The notes under the pieces were generated by a model, which was not told the DNA's origin, searched no databases, and worked only from the letters and a program-made list of their open reading frames with translations. Source: Dicyema japonicum (taxonomy: Eukaryota; Dicyemida; Rhombozoa; Dicyemidae). From it: a stretch of 64,000 bases of DNA. The stretch covers positions 86,257 to 150,256 of the forward strand of contig RDEW01000023.1 of assembly GCA_011109175.1 (NCBI GenBank), read 5' to 3'. The translations under genes and the position numbers were made by a program. The first letter of the stretch is position 1, and each line of letters starts with the position of its first letter. Shown in pieces: positions 24,366 to 36,515 of the stretch.

Positions 24366-25511
24366 CTAATAATTATTATTCCTGGAATCCATCAATACAG
24401 TATGAAGGATTACATCAACCACTGCATAAGGGTCACAATTTGCGGCAGGACGTCTGTCTTCCAAATATCCGCAACCCTTTTCGTCTACTTCCATAGGGAC
24501 TCTTATGGAAGCCTTCCTATTGGCGACTCCGAAGGAAAAATGATCGTAGCTGCTTGTCTCACAGGTACCAATTAGTCTTTTATAGTTATCCTTTCCCCCA
24601 TTTCCGTCGTATACTTCCATGTGAATGCTATGATTCTTCTCCATCTTTCTTATTGCCGCATATATGTGGTTGATACCATTTTCTTGGCGCATCAAATTTG
24701 TGCTAAAATTCACGTGCGCACCAGCTCCATTCCACGGGCCTTCAACTGGTTTTGGGTTTAATGTGGCAATCACTCCAAAGTCTTCACAAACTCGTTGGAG
24801 AATAAACCGAGCCATCCAAAGATGGTCACCGATTTCGATCCCGCCACATACTCCAATCTGAAATTCCCACTGTGAAGGCATAACTTCTGCGTTTGTTCCG
24901 CAGATTTTGATCCCTGCATAAAGACAAGCCTTATAATGGGCCTCCACAATCTCCCTACCAAAGGAACGATCAGCTCCGACACTGCAGTAGTAGGGACCTG
25001 AAAATTTAGAATCCTTTCCACCTTGGGGCAGTGGAAAACCATTTTCAGGCCACTGATAAGGACGTCCATTGACTCCCATTAATGTATACTCCTGCTCTAT
25101 GCCAAAATAGGGCTCGTAAGATTTACAAAATTCTGTGGTTTTTAAACATTTGTTTCGTAAATTGGATTCTATTAGTAAATTATATAAAATGACTTGTGGG
25201 TTCCAAATTTGGATAATAAGTTTCACAGAGGACCAATATATTGCAAGGAGGCAAAAAGGGATCTTTAAAAATAGCGACTGGTTTTATGTAAACGTCAGAA
25301 TTTGAACACGTTGATTGTCCTGTGCTGGAACCATCAAAATTCCAGATCGGAAGTTCTTGGGGGACTTGACTTGAAAGTCAATAGTCCGAGACTTTGATCT
25401 GAGGTTGTTCTCAGCGTCAATCCAAATGTAGGTGGCTATAATTTGGTTTTCTGGCTGATGAAGTCGCGAGTACTTCTCCCAAACCGAGACTTTGCTGCCT
25501 ACCTTATCCAT
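24366..25511 (-). CDS. GLUL: Glutamine synthetase (GSII, eukaryotic type)
   Basis: It makes glutamine from glutamate, ammonia and ATP. Exons on the minus strand are 25511-25194 and 25168-24366, with a 25-nt intron. The protein runs colinear with human [46 protein letters not shown]-type [62 protein letters not shown] (ATP/glutamate site) and [10 protein letters not shown] near the end. One base appears missing at about 25351-25356 between KSPK and LPIW, since residue counts on both sides equal those of the human enzyme. An upstream non-ATG reading at 25532 is less likely than the ATG at 25511. Confidence 0.92.
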
Positions 25512-25549
25512 GTGATACGATCCTGTAGTCAAACTGAGTTTTATATTTA

Positions 25550-26690
25550 CGCTAAATCGACTTATTAAGCTTTCTAATTAATGCGGTTATCACTGAACGT
25601 ATTGGATTATTATCATACTTTCAAGGCTACGTATTTTGTGAACGCTCATTTTTGTTATTTTATTGCTGAAACTTTTATCTTCAAAAATTGGCGGGTAATT
25701 CCTTAGTAATTTGTTTTATCAGATGACGTCTTAAATCTGACAAAAAATTTTCAAGTGAAAATAAAACCCTTAAGTTACAAATTATTTTAATTCGATAAGT
25801 TAATTTACAATGTTCCAGTGTGGATTGGTTTACCACAAAATTAAAGGACTTTAGTGATAATTGCACATTATCGTGAAATCTGCATTCGTGACAACATTCG
25901 TATAAACTAAATCCTCTTAATTAGTCGCCTTTTGATTATTTTCTCGCAAATCATCTAAACTCTGTGAACACACGTGATCGGTGACTCTTTAAAGAATATT
26001 TAATATATAGAGTACCAATATTAGTCCTGACCTATTTCAGTGATTTTTAAGAAGTTAAGGTTCATTTGTTTGCAAGTAAAAAACACTGCTAGTAAATTCT
26101 AATTAGGTACTCCAGAGACTCACGACTCTTCAGCCAGAAATCATGCACTATTTCCTCGTTTTAAATTTTCCTGCATAATTTGAACCTTACAGCATTTTAT
26201 TGGGCTTCAAATCAGTAAATCAACTCCATTAAGTCGAATCCCTGGATGAATATCTAAACGAGATACCTTAGCAGTAATCAGCAAGCCATCTGTTCTATAA
26301 GTATATAATACGTCATATAAATTCTAATTGAATTTGATTATTCAAAATAGAAAAAAATAATCTATAAACTCTTTCTCAAGCAAATTTATCACTAAAGCTT
26401 GAATACAGAATTCAAATTTACAATTACTGGGCACATGATCGAAAGAAACGATCTTCGACACCACAGAGTCGTCTTTGAAAGAAGGAATCTCTGAGAGGAA
26501 TAATCCAGTCTTGTGATCGATTCGTCCAAATGGAAAGGACTCCTGCAATCTACGCGCGTATCGCATTCAGTTACTAAAGTTCCTTCGTGAAAGTCCATTT
26601 CGTGTGAGTGGTGAAGCACATAAGCTTACAAAAGTTACTTCCAGAGAGTGCAACAGATAGATCATCTGTTAGGTTGATGAATTAACTCTT
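25550..26690. other. No gene recognised
   Basis: AT-rich sequence with a few short ORFs (26342-26619, minus) of no recognisable family. It probably contains the glutamine synthetase promoter side. Nothing firmer. Confidence 0.45.
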
Positions 26691-26696
26691 AATTTA

Positions 26697-26905
26697 TATT
26701 ATTATTAACCCCCTCACAATGGTAAGCCCAGCACAGTCAAACTAATTAATCCAAGGAAGAAACCCAAGGAAGAATATCTTCTTTACCAAACCCATCTTCC
26801 AATAATACATTACAGGCTTCCGCTTCAGAAGAGTGGTGGAGAAGTAGGTCCGCCCTCTTCCATTTTCATTACACGTCCTACCGTCGCGGAAATCACTTTA
26901 TTCTT
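26697..26905 (-). mobile_element. SINE-1 copy, 5' truncated
   Basis: The reverse complement aligns with the 3' two thirds of the SINE at 59118-59512. On the plus strand it starts with the tail ATTATTATTAACCCCC, then AAGCCCAGCACAGTC, the CTAATTAATCC block, the GTGGAGAAGTAGGTC block and CACGTCCTACC. The tRNA-like head is missing. Confidence 0.7.
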
Positions 26906-27059
26906 TAGCGCAATAGTTTTCATAATCTCTACTATAGAATTTAGTATTAATTTTGAAAAATAAAACCCATGTTTTTCGCAGCAGAATTTTTATAATTAAA
27001 ATAATCTTAATATATCGAATTTATATTTTTTAAATAAATCTTAGTAGTAATCTTAAGTA

Positions 27060-27300
27060 GTTCCATTACGCGTGGCTCCATGTGGTTCTACGTGGATATT
27101 TGTCAAAATTATTTTCCTTCCTTCCGATGGCGTCAATGGATCCACCTTACTGATGAGGCGCCCAATGCCTGGTCGGCATCAATAGGATCCAACAATTCTT
27201 CCCCGGGGACAACGTCGTTACCTGAAGACAAGTTCTGGAACGAGTCTGGATCAATGAGTTAGTTAGTTTGGTTACCCTTTGTCTTTGGAATTTAATTACG
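27060..27300 (+). mobile_element. SINE-like repeat, family R3 (forward copy)
   Basis: The reverse complement of 5690-5960. It opens with ACGCGTGGCTCCATGTGG, passes through GATGGCGTCAATGGATCC and GCCTGGTCGGCAT (shared with R2 at 7.98-8.03 kb), and ends at GGTTACCCTTTGTCTTTGG. Its 5' half is common with R2 while the 3' half differs, suggesting subfamilies or template switching. Confidence 0.65.
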
Positions 27301-27840
27301 TAAACTATATCCAAGAATATTCAACAGGATAGTGGATATAGAAGCAGATGGAAACAAGTTGTTATTACAAAAATGGCAGAAGATCCTGGGAGTAGTATTC
27401 GACACCCATCTGACTTTCTCGTGCCACGTGAGAAATGTTTTAAACAAATGTGAAAAGAAAATCAACCTCTTGAAGGGGATCTCTGGATAATGGTGATCGG
27501 AAGTCATCCCGTTCTGAAATCACTATACAGTATGTCGATGCAAATCATGGGGACTCTTAATTTCTTGGACGAATGCCCAGAGAATTGCGGCAACCCAAAA
27601 AAGAGCGTTTTCCGTGATAGAAAACTGGATCAAAGGCGATATAAATGCTACACCTACCCCCTTGGAAGACCTAATAAGAAGAAAAGGAGGCCAAACTCAA
27701 CGATACCAGAGGATCACTCATCCTCTGCGTGCTTGTGTTGGATCGAGGGAAGACCACCGGGCCAAGCTGAGAGCCCTATTGAAATTTGCCGGTATCACTT
27801 AATTTTTTTCATTAACTGTGGTCTTTGGAAATAAATTTTA
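27300..27840 (+). mobile_element. LINE thumb and 3' end fragment
   Basis: Frames read KILGVVFDTHLTFSCHVRNV (RT thumb, ILGV...LTF as in LINE-A) and then KRAFSVIENWIKGD and THPLRACVGSRED. The end, GGTATCACTTAATTT followed by CTTTGGAAATAAA, resembles the LINE tails near 59.94 and 60.91 kb. Only RT C-terminal sequence is kept. Confidence 0.6.
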
Positions 27841-28280
27841 ATGAGATTTCACTGATCTTCGAGAATATCTCAGTTTTTTACCTTTATACAAGTTTTTTCT
27901 AAAAACCTCCGTGGTCAATGCTCCCGAGAACAAATTGGAGTTTCTTTATATGAAACACCATCATTTATGCGAGTTCATTACTGAGAACCTTCTTGGTAGC
28001 GACATTGCATGCTAAGATTGGAACTATTAACTAATTGTATAAATTCAAGTGGATTTTTAACGACTGTTAACAAATTTAATTCTAACGACTCATGTTTTTT
28101 CTAGCAGAATTTTATTTGATTTCTATCTCTTATGAACAAATCTAGCGTCCGATCGTCCAATATGTGAAGTATGTACAAGAGCAGCATGCCAATCACTATC
28201 AAAAGCCTTAGATATATCGGAACATATTGACGTAAGGTATTGTTATTTTTTAGTAACATAACTCTTCTCAGTTTTGCAAA
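27840..28280. other. Spacer without feature
   Basis: AT-rich, with no ORF or repeat recognised, between two LINE fragments. Confidence 0.4.
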
Positions 28281-29020
28281 AATCATCAGTCTTTCTGCTT
28301 AGACGGAAAATCCCTGGAGAATTTAAGAATTGGTCTTTGCGAGTTAATCAGGAAAAGACTGAACACATAAGAATCACAAGGGAATCAAAATATATTGATG
28401 AAAATTGGAGGAAAAAAAGGAAATTGGGATCCTTACTTGGTGATAGCGAGGACATGATAGAAGAGTTCTAGCCACTGCCATGTATAAGAAAATGCAGAAG
28501 ATATGGAGTCGACGAAAACTAATAAAAACAAATCTAAGAATAAGAGTATTCAACTCATATATAAAACCGGTGTTTATGTACAACTCGGGTACATCGGGGG
28601 TCACAGAGCTAGAGCTAAAAAATGGATATATTTCATCGCAAACAATTACGCAATATAATGGGCCTAGGTTGGCCCAAGAAGATTTCAAACAAGAAATTAT
28701 ACTCTGTGGCACAATCGAGGCCAATAAGCATCGACATTATTGAATCAAGGTGGAGACTGTTAGGCCACGTGCTCAGAATGGACATAAACGCCCCTGCAAA
28801 TATAATAATGGACAACTACTTCAACAATGAAAACAAACTATCATTAAGAGGAAGACCCAGAGTCACTCTACCCGTGGCTCTGAACAAGGATCTTAATGGG
28901 ATTAGAAGAAATATTAAATCTGCAGACTTAGAAGATTTAAGGACAGATGCGCAAAGCAGAGGGCGATGGAGACGCCTAGTGAAGCAGATTGTGGAACGTG
29001 TGGCACAAACGGGACCTTAG
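28280..29020 (+). mobile_element. LINE family B 3' fragment
   Basis: 28274-28471 holds the post-YADD helix (LRVNQEKTEHIRI). 28622-29020 is the terminal domain in one frame: KKISNKKLYSVAQ, then RWRLLGHVLRMD, RGRPRVTLP and SRGRWRRLV before the stop. The same block is found on the minus strand at 39593-39400 (RGRPRSTLRLP, DRGRWRRL) and, decayed, at 56.2-56.5 kb. Such tails are typical of endonuclease-reverse-transcriptase LINEs of many invertebrates. Confidence 0.75.
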
Positions 29021-30170
29021 TTAATATAACGTTCTTTGGTTCTGTGAAAATACTTTTTAATAATAATATGCCAACAGCAATTGATGGCAAGTTTGAAATA
29101 TCAATCTACTGTCTCTTGGTGTTTTAGGATTATTTGTTCAAGGGAAATGGATGAAAGTTTGTCCTTGATGCATTAGTTTATTAGCAGTGGTATCAATAGT
29201 GAATCCAAAATAAATAAGATAGCAAGGAAATTCAATTTCATGAGTCACACTATAATGTAATCATAGAACTCAGTTTTTTCAGTGGTAGTCATCAATTTGG
29301 AACTAATTTATACAATAAAACTTGCAATGCACTTTGCTCCAATCACAGGTTGTTAGGTGGGGGGCCTTTTCTCATTCAAAATTTAAATAATGAATGACCT
29401 CATCTAATCGGGTACCAATATCAGACCATGATTTGACCACCAAATTTTCATTTATACTTCGTTTTTTGTAAGTATAATATAGACCTAACCAAGAGATAAC
29501 GATTGAACATAAATCTGACTAGAAACAGAAGCAAAGTGATTGAGTTTTTTCAATCCGTTTAAATTAGATTTAAATACAACACGATAAGGCAAAGAACAAA
29601 TACCACAAAGGCAAAGTTGAGAAATTTTTAATGAAACTCAAATTTAATTTGCAATATCGATTTCCTATGTAATTAATTTCTGACGAGTAGTTGATCCTTA
29701 TTATTTTATTCCGCAAAAATAAATTCCTAGACTTTCAAATAAGGTACAAGTTTTTGTACGTCGTAATCTCTGGTTAAATATAAATTATTAGATCCAATCC
29801 ATGTGGAAAAGAGCAATGCCATACGGAACACGTGGGGAATCTAGAAATGATTGGGAAAATGAATTCCAAAATTGTCTTCTTTGTTGGTAAGGTGGGGGAC
29901 TCTATTGATAGTGGAAAACGAGCTAAAAATTCATAATGAAAAATGACATCTATAACTTCTTAAAGATATACATTTTTAATAAGTTTTTTTAATTTTTACA
30001 CAATTTTTGCCATTAAATTAATTAAAATTATTGTCCTATTTATTATCCTATTTTACGTCTCCACTTTTCCTTACATAGATTGTGATCTTTACTATCCCTG
30101 CATATTAACCCCACATATACCTGAAATAGGTTTTATCCATTTTCTCTGGTTGTAGTGGAACGTACCTCTC
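29020..30170. other. No gene recognised
   Basis: AT-rich, with no ORF above background and no family repeat until the R3-like remnant at 30180. Confidence 0.45.
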
Positions 30171-30179
30171 CAAGGATTA

Positions 30180-30265
30180 TTGGAATTAAAGAAGAGAGAC
30201 CTTCTTGCATGCCGCCCAGATATTGGACGTCTCCTGTTAAGTAGATCTAACGACGTCTCTAGGAA
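30180..30265 (-). mobile_element. Decayed R3/R2 SINE-like remnant
   Basis: Read on the minus strand, the block with GGAGACGTCCAATA, CTGG and CGGCATGC follows the central part of R3 (GGCGCCCAATGCCTGGTCGGCAT). Only the centre is alignable by eye. Confidence 0.4.
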
Positions 30266-30345
30266 TTAAAGGAGGCAAAAGGAACAAAGTAGTCTTAGCA
30301 ATATAACTTGACCATCTTATTTTATGTATTAATCAAAGGCCACCA

Positions 30346-31215
30346 GTGGCCTGCCTAGGGACGGTGGACATAGGGGCAGCCTCCTCAGGGGGCATAAGAT
30401 CCATAAAGTTCACACTATTAAGTTGTACTCACTTGTTTCTCAATGTTTTTTCATCATACACAAAATCGACTGCTAGTGATCACTTTGTTTTATTGACAGC
30501 CCTGAAGACTTCGAACGTACTGGTTTTAATCGATGGCAGTTGCGTGTTCGCTGTGAATTCCCTTATCGCCCATTGTGATGAAAATCAGTGACCTTTTTGT
30601 TATGAGGATGTTACTCTTGCGAAGCATAACGTGCGAAGTGACGGTTGTTTTTCCTTGCTACAGTTTTCTGTTTTGATTTCCTCTAATTGATCTTACAAAT
30701 GAAACGAATACAAATCGCCACAAGAAATAGCTCAGAGAAGATAATGCCATGAGAGGCTGTTTGATGAAGAAGCGACACGTGGCAAACGATCAATCGGATG
30801 CTGACAATTTCGAACCCGCGGCTGTCATCCAAGAGGGCATCATAAATCCAGTGATCACATAACTCTATACTGATGGTGATAATCAGAATGCAAATTCTTA
30901 GCAAAAATTGATTCCAGATGACGCTGATGATTTTAATTATAATACAGCTTTCACTTTTAACTATGAAGGCAACGACATCGTTGAATTTTTATTATTTCGT
31001 GACCACGACTTTGGGCGTTTAACCGATTTCCACATATTTAATTAAGTGCTTAGTTCAGCAAGGATCGGTGAATTTCCAACACCAGAAAGGTACTTTTGCT
31101 GAAAAGGAAGGAAGGTCATTTTCTAAGCATTAATTTGAAACTTGGTCAAGTAATGGCGAGCGTTTTCTGAGAAAATGAATTTTATATTCACCAACAAGCT
31201 TCCTTTTGTTTGTTT
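30346..31215. other. Uncharacterised stretch with short ORFs
   Basis: ORFs 30346-30591 (+) and 30904-30683 (-) show no domain I recognise, and no short-intron gene model with conserved sequence could be built. It may be transposon-derived (it precedes a hAT relic). Confidence 0.3.
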
Positions 31216-31217
31216 TA

Positions 31218-31320
31218 TTATTAACCCCGGATACACCGAGAAAGAAGTTAAAGTAAACAACTAATGAAGTGTATCCAATTTCCACTTCCACATCCGGAAT
31301 CAACATAAAAGGTAACGTCC
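31218..31320 (-). mobile_element. R2 SINE-like 3' fragment
   Basis: The minus strand carries the R2 3' end, with arms at 31269-31276 and 31229-31236, then GGGGTTAATAATAA. It is truncated after about 100 bp, at the CCGGAATCAACATAAA block. Confidence 0.65.
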
Positions 31321-31429
31321 TTTTGCTTTTTTTATTTTCAAGATGCAAATCAAGTGTTTGTAACAAAGATGAACTTATCCTAGAATTTATGAACATGAAA
31401 GAAATCCTGATCACACAATTTGGATTTTG

Positions 31430-32653
31430 CATAAAAACTTGAGAAATCATGCACAATTGATTACAAACTCCTAGAGCATATTTTGAGTGAGAAAAAGAAA
31501 TGGAGACTTATTGTTGAACAAATTGTCGATATTGTTTTTCCCCTTGCAAGACAATATTGCGTTGTGAAGTCATAGAGACGAAAGAAATTCAAAGTCGGTG
31601 AACGATGATGCTAATGAAACCAATTCTGGATACTTTTTGGATATTATCAAATTGTTAGCTGATTGTTGTTTTGTAAGAACATTTGCAGAATATGAAGAAT
31701 AAACGCACCAAAGTCAACTATCTGTCTAATAGGAGGCAGAATAAAATAATCAATCTTATTGGTGATTAAAAAAAATTATTTCCAAAGTAAAGAAAGCCAA
31801 ATATTCTGGCGTTAGATTTCACTCCAGGTGTATCACATGAAGATCTAATTGTGGAGATTATGAGGGTAAGGTTGTAGAAATTAGTTTTTCTTGGCTTCTC
31901 TCAAGTTTCTGAAAAACACTCCAAGCTTAGTGAAGAGGGTGATAGAAAAGATGGAATTGACTTAAATAAGACGAGCTTACAATAATGAATGGTGTTCGAT
32001 GGATATCAGAAATTAATCCTCAAACACAGTTTATCAATTGTGAAAACCATAACTTAAATTTGGCGTGTGTTCATAAGTTAACCCAACACTACATTTTTTG
32101 GTATTGTTGACAAAATTTTTGTTTTCTTTTCATCCTCGACATCACGCTGGGAAGTACTAAAGTCAAAAGTTAAGAAAACATTTATTATGAGAACAGATGT
32201 AGTTCACACTAATCCAATTGAAATCATTCAAGAAAATTAGGATGAATTTGTATCTTGTCTTGAGTATTTTGGATTTGGAAAGTTTACAAGTGAAACAAAA
32301 TCTGATGCCTATTCTGTCACAGTACAAAGATACTAAACGCTACAAGATCCCAAGATTGATAGGCTCAATAGAATCATTCACCTTAAATTTGAGGTCATCA
32401 TTAAGAGTGCACTCGGATAGGCATTAGAATACTGTCAAAAGTCAGGCGAAAGAAAATTATGCCTGAATAGAGTGCGAAAGATGAAGACTTATCAGAAGTT
32501 GATGAAATAAAAAGAATAATGAATGAATTCGCAAACAAACCGAAGGGAAAACTTTCAAAACGCTCATGACGCACTCGTAGGCTCGTTGACAAATTTTTAT
32601 TTTATACACTCACCAGGGACATTAAGAAATCAGAAAGCTTTAGTACGCCCCTG
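31430..32653 (+). mobile_element. hAT transposase relic (DUF4371/ZMYM-like)
   Basis: Frames in order: KWRLIVEQIVDIVFPLARQ, NSGYFLDIIKLLADC, NLIGD, a NILALDFTPGVSHEDL block (ADETxDVSxxxQ in the family), INCENHNLNLAC (the hAT CxxHxLNL motif) and KVRRK with acidic tail. The element ends with AGTACGCCCCTG (32642-32653), the inverse of the terminus at 12982. Stops occur throughout, so it is dead. The C-terminal ERSFSKLK part present at 13.1 kb is lost here. Confidence 0.65.
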
Positions 32654-33059
32654 AAGACCACTTCTAAAAACCCAGAAGTAACTAAGTTATCCCAACATGT
32701 TCCAACAGCGGCCTCAATTTGTCACAGTGGTCCTCCATTGACTCCACACAAGCATGTACTGAACATATAATTGTCAGAGAGAACGTAAATTCTGCGCCGT
32801 TTATCGGTTTAGTGACTACAGTGCATTTTCCAGGAAATCAACTGTTCTGTCATTAGTAATGACATTAAACCTGAAAATGTTCAGGAATGTTTAATTTCAT
32901 ATTACAATAAATAATTTCGTTTATTTTTCCATAATGCAATTTCTGCAATTATTTTTTTTGAAATTTTTATTTTCTGGTTGCCCTAATTGTTATTGTCTCA
33001 GGACCACTGAGTTAAGGGAAAATAATCTCCCATCTAAGTGATCTCAGACCGACACCAAT

Positions 33060-33440
33060 GTAGATTTGTTTATTTAATAACTCCAGGTTAACAATCTTTG
33101 GAAAGTCCAACTTTAATAACTAATTAATACAAGGAAGTAACCCGACGAAGAATATCTGCCGACCAAATACATCCTCCAATACTCCATTACAGGACTCGGA
33201 AGAAAGGTGGAGAAGTAGGTCCATCCTCTTCCATTTTCATCACTCGTCCTATCATCGCGATATCATCTATTCTTAGCAGAAGATAATCTTCACCAATGGA
33301 CATAGTCAGAGAAAAGGTAGGAGAGTCCTTTTCAACAACTGTGTCGCCATAAGGGCTCGTCGCCTCGCGGGTGGGATCGGTTGACGAGAATGGCTAAAAA
33401 GTTCTGATCAAAAGACTGCGTTAAGCTAAGAAGGCCTCCC
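33060..33440 (-). mobile_element. SINE-1 copy with tRNA-like head
   Basis: The reverse complement matches the SINE at 59118-59512 along its length: AGGCCTTCTTAGCTT head (A-box region), CGATCCCACCCGCGAGG, then the AGTGATG/GGACGAGTGATG body and the CTAATTAATACAAGG 3' block. It is more diverged in the B-box region than the 59-kb copy. Confidence 0.65.
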
Positions 33441-33800
33441 AATGTAGCTGATCGATAGATGTGTGCGAGATAGTCAATAATTGTTATTAGGTCATACGTA
33501 AACATCTTCAACAGTATGATTGGATTAATTCTTTACTACGTGAAAGAAAATCGAATGACTTAATATTTCTGAAGAGACTTTTTTAAAAAGATCCGCCCTG
33601 AGTTTTATTCTTTCAACATTTTATGCCAGACTTCCCACAACTGAGATACAGGAGTACACATCTGTTATTTATACCAGTTTATACCAGTTGGTGGTTGGAG
33701 TTCTCAATTAATCTACAGACAAAAGCTATTCGTGTAGTTTTCATGATCCATATTCAGTTTTTGTGAGATCTCAAAAAGTGAAAACCTTATGGTCTATCTC

Positions 33801-34770
33801 AGTGGTTCCCAACATTAAAGTGCTCACGGAACCCTTTTAGGCTAATTTATTTTTGCGGAACCCTTCCAATTTAATTATTACAATTTTCACTTAAAACATA
33901 GTAATAACCAAAAACAATTTTAATGTGAACATTGAGATAACTTTTTATCATAGTTGTGTAACGATAGGAGTTGACTACTATATCCTAATATCAGCGGAAG
34001 AGTTTATTTTTATATTTTGTTTTAATAGATGTATATATTGAAAACCCCGAATCGCATAAGTAAATTGTTGGAAAAGGTAATAGTGTAACTTTTTCTAAGA
34101 TATCAGGATATTTTGAAACGTATGCTCTCCAACAATTAAAAAGGGATTCATTTTATATATCTGACTTGACGTTGATTTTGATATCAATAAGATGTTCATA
34201 TTTAATTGATGTTAGATTTGCTGGTATTACTTTAACTTTGGATTTTGAACCCAATCCTCATCAAATTTATTCGCAATGTAATCATCCAAAATTACCAATG
34301 ATCTTTAATTTCCTAAAGTACTGTGTCGTCCAATGAGCAATTTAATTCATCAAGATACTCTTGCAAAACGGCAAAGTATGTAATGTTATTTTTATTTACG
34401 CCCATTACTTTATCGGTCTAAATAAAAACAGTTTGATATTTTACTTGTAGTCATAATTTATTCAATTTTTCATAAATTGAAACCAAATATGCAAATCTCT
34501 GTAAACAAAGGTTGTTTTCCAAATTTTTGTAAATTGGAAAATTTCGTTTCTTGAGTTGTCGTCCTTCGCAAAATTGGACATTTCCAGCTTACCATTCAAT
34601 TTGTTTTGAAAAGGGAATATATTTATCCTTTAAATGAGGATGCTTCATCAATAAATGTCTTGATAGTTTGAATTTGTTAGGCATTATGTGATGGCATATT
34701 ACATATTCTGCCGTATGCGGTAATTCAGATCCGTTCTGAAAAAATACATATGAAAGGTAGCTTTCATATG
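33801..34770 (-). mobile_element. hAT relic, ZBED/Charlie-like
   Basis: It starts on the plus strand with a CAGTGGTTCCCAAC terminus (33804-33817), as in many hAT elements, followed by CGGAACCCTT twice. The minus-strand frames give PNKFKLSRHLLMKHP (zinc-finger end of ZBED-type transposases) at 34.65 kb and FAYAIRGFSIYTSIKTKY near 34.05 kb. Frames are broken throughout. Confidence 0.6.
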
Positions 34771-34859
34771 GGTTTTTTTACTAAAATTATAATCATAAAA
34801 AATCTTTTGTGAATATTTTTCGGAATTTCTCATGCAATTATTGTTTCTCAAAATTGACT

Positions 34860-35600
34860 AATTATTATTATAACCCCGGGAACACAGGAAAGAGAAAAAA
34901 GTTATCGTATAATTAAATGATCCCGGTGTCAGTGCGTCCTCCTTTGTTTCGACTTTGCAATTTTTTATGATCGTCCAAAAGGGGGAAGGTTTGATCTTAA
35001 AATTTCGAGCATACTTCTGGTAGACAAGAAACTCATCTTCAAAGGGGTTACCAGAAGATCGCACCATTTTTAAGAATTTTTGTTGTTCGTCACCGAGATG
35101 TTCCCTAACTTTTTGAGATCAAATGTGTTCCTCATTTTGACGTAGACGTCATTCTGTCACAATTAAGAAGGATCCGAGGCATTGGTTTTGTATGACCTCT
35201 AATTTGTTCTGCGTGGATATTGACAATGGTGTACGCCGTACATGCATGTTCTATTGTAGAATATACTGTTTGTATAATAATTTGAGATGAGAAAGTAAAG
35301 AAATTGGAGATCTAGTAAAGGTCTTGAAGGATCCCCATCTTTTTGTGAACTCTTAAAATTATTGTGTCCACATGATGTGTGAACGTCATCAACGGGTAAT
35401 ATGTAACTCCAAGGATTGATGGGTTCTTATTAACTGGGATAAGCTCCAAAAAATTTATCCAAGAATCAGGGATTTCCCATTATCTTCAATAAAGAAGTAG
35501 TCATGAGTCTGCATTAAAAGTACGAAATCTTTGATTCTTTTCGGATAATTCGGCATTTTAATTGACAGCAAAAAATCATGAACACGTTTAGAAATTTGTT
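34860..35600 (-). mobile_element. LINE 3' relic with G-run/TAA tail
   Basis: The minus strand reads broken RT C-terminal segments (ILPVNHLRSFTHHVDT, EHACTAYTIVNIHAEQIRG) and ends with GGGATCATT, a T-rich loop, GTGTTCCC and GGGGTTATAATAATAAT. The imperfect hairpin and tail match those of LINE-A and R2. A 69-codon ORF covers the last part but is not a host gene. Confidence 0.6.
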
Positions 35601-35625
35601 TAATTTTTAATAATAGGTGAAATAA

Positions 35626-36330
35626 ATGCAGAATGCATGGCGTCCTGCCGTACCATCATGTCCAGCCAATCTTAAATTAAACATCCCACAACCGATGTCT
35701 TATGTGAATGTAGACTACACAAATATCCTCAGAAAAAATGCTGATACATTTAAAGTAAAAAGTGTGAGACTGATCCCTATCTTTATCCCTTATTCAAAAA
35801 ATCGATTTTTACTTAGAGATTAAACATTGGCTGTGAGATGTTCAAACTTAAGAATTTGCCCGGAGATTATGCGAAAGAGTATCACCGCATCCACGGCTTT
35901 TTGCATTTTTATACATATGGGAGTCCACTGTTAAACCTAGAGCGGTAACCTTTATACCGTAAGTTGTGATTCTAAGAATCTGATGATCTGGCTCCTTAAC
36001 AGAGAAAGATTGTCGCTTCAACAAGAGAATACCTGGGAATCACGCCAAATGCCCAGTCTACCTCAAAGAACGTGGCACGTTCCACTGTTTCATTTTTGTT
36101 TGATGACGAAATTGAGACCTCAACCTTTAGATGTAGTCACCACATAATACCTCCTCACGGAACCACATTCGAATATCCGAAAATGTGTCTCATTATGGAG
36201 TCCTGGGCTCACCTTGGCTGTATCATTTTCTGTGTCTTCCACACACTTTGGAATTGTTTTATAGATTTTAGGATCGATAAATACCGCATAAAGATATTTA
36301 GGTTAATAACACTCCAGTGGTCATGAAAAC
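35626..36330 (+). CDS. Possible multi-exon small protein gene, function unknown
   Basis: The ORF from the ATG at 35626 (MQNAWRPAVPSCPANLK ... NADTFK) can be joined at a GTAAAA donor near 35755 to an acceptor before 35820, then reads NIGCEMFKLKNLPGDYAKEYHRIHGFLHFYTYGS. A later exon frame (KIVASTREYLGITPN ... RSTVSFLFDDEIET ... MESWAHLGCIIFCVFHTLW) has one membrane helix. The join between the second and third parts is not resolved, and the first intron would be ~62 nt, long for this locus. The composition suggests a small mitochondrial membrane protein, but I recognise no family. Confidence 0.3.
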
Positions 36331-36515
36331 ATAGAGGACCGATTGACTATAACGCGAAACACGATGGACAAATGAAGAGTAGTGATATAAACAATGGAGT
36401 AATAATACCTGGACTGTCATGCAAAACAGATCTACTCTAAAGAAAGGTCAAACGATCACCCAAGCATGTTAAACAGAAAATAAAAAATCGCCTAAAGATA
36501 AACACAAAAGATAAA

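Noticed and set aside
25509-25534. Upstream non-ATG start for glutamine synthetase
   Set aside because: The ATG at 25511 gives a normal N-terminus; the longer reading begins with TTG.
34858-35067. 69-codon minus-strand ORF as a host gene
   Set aside because: It coincides with the LINE 3' end, including the hairpin and TAA tail.
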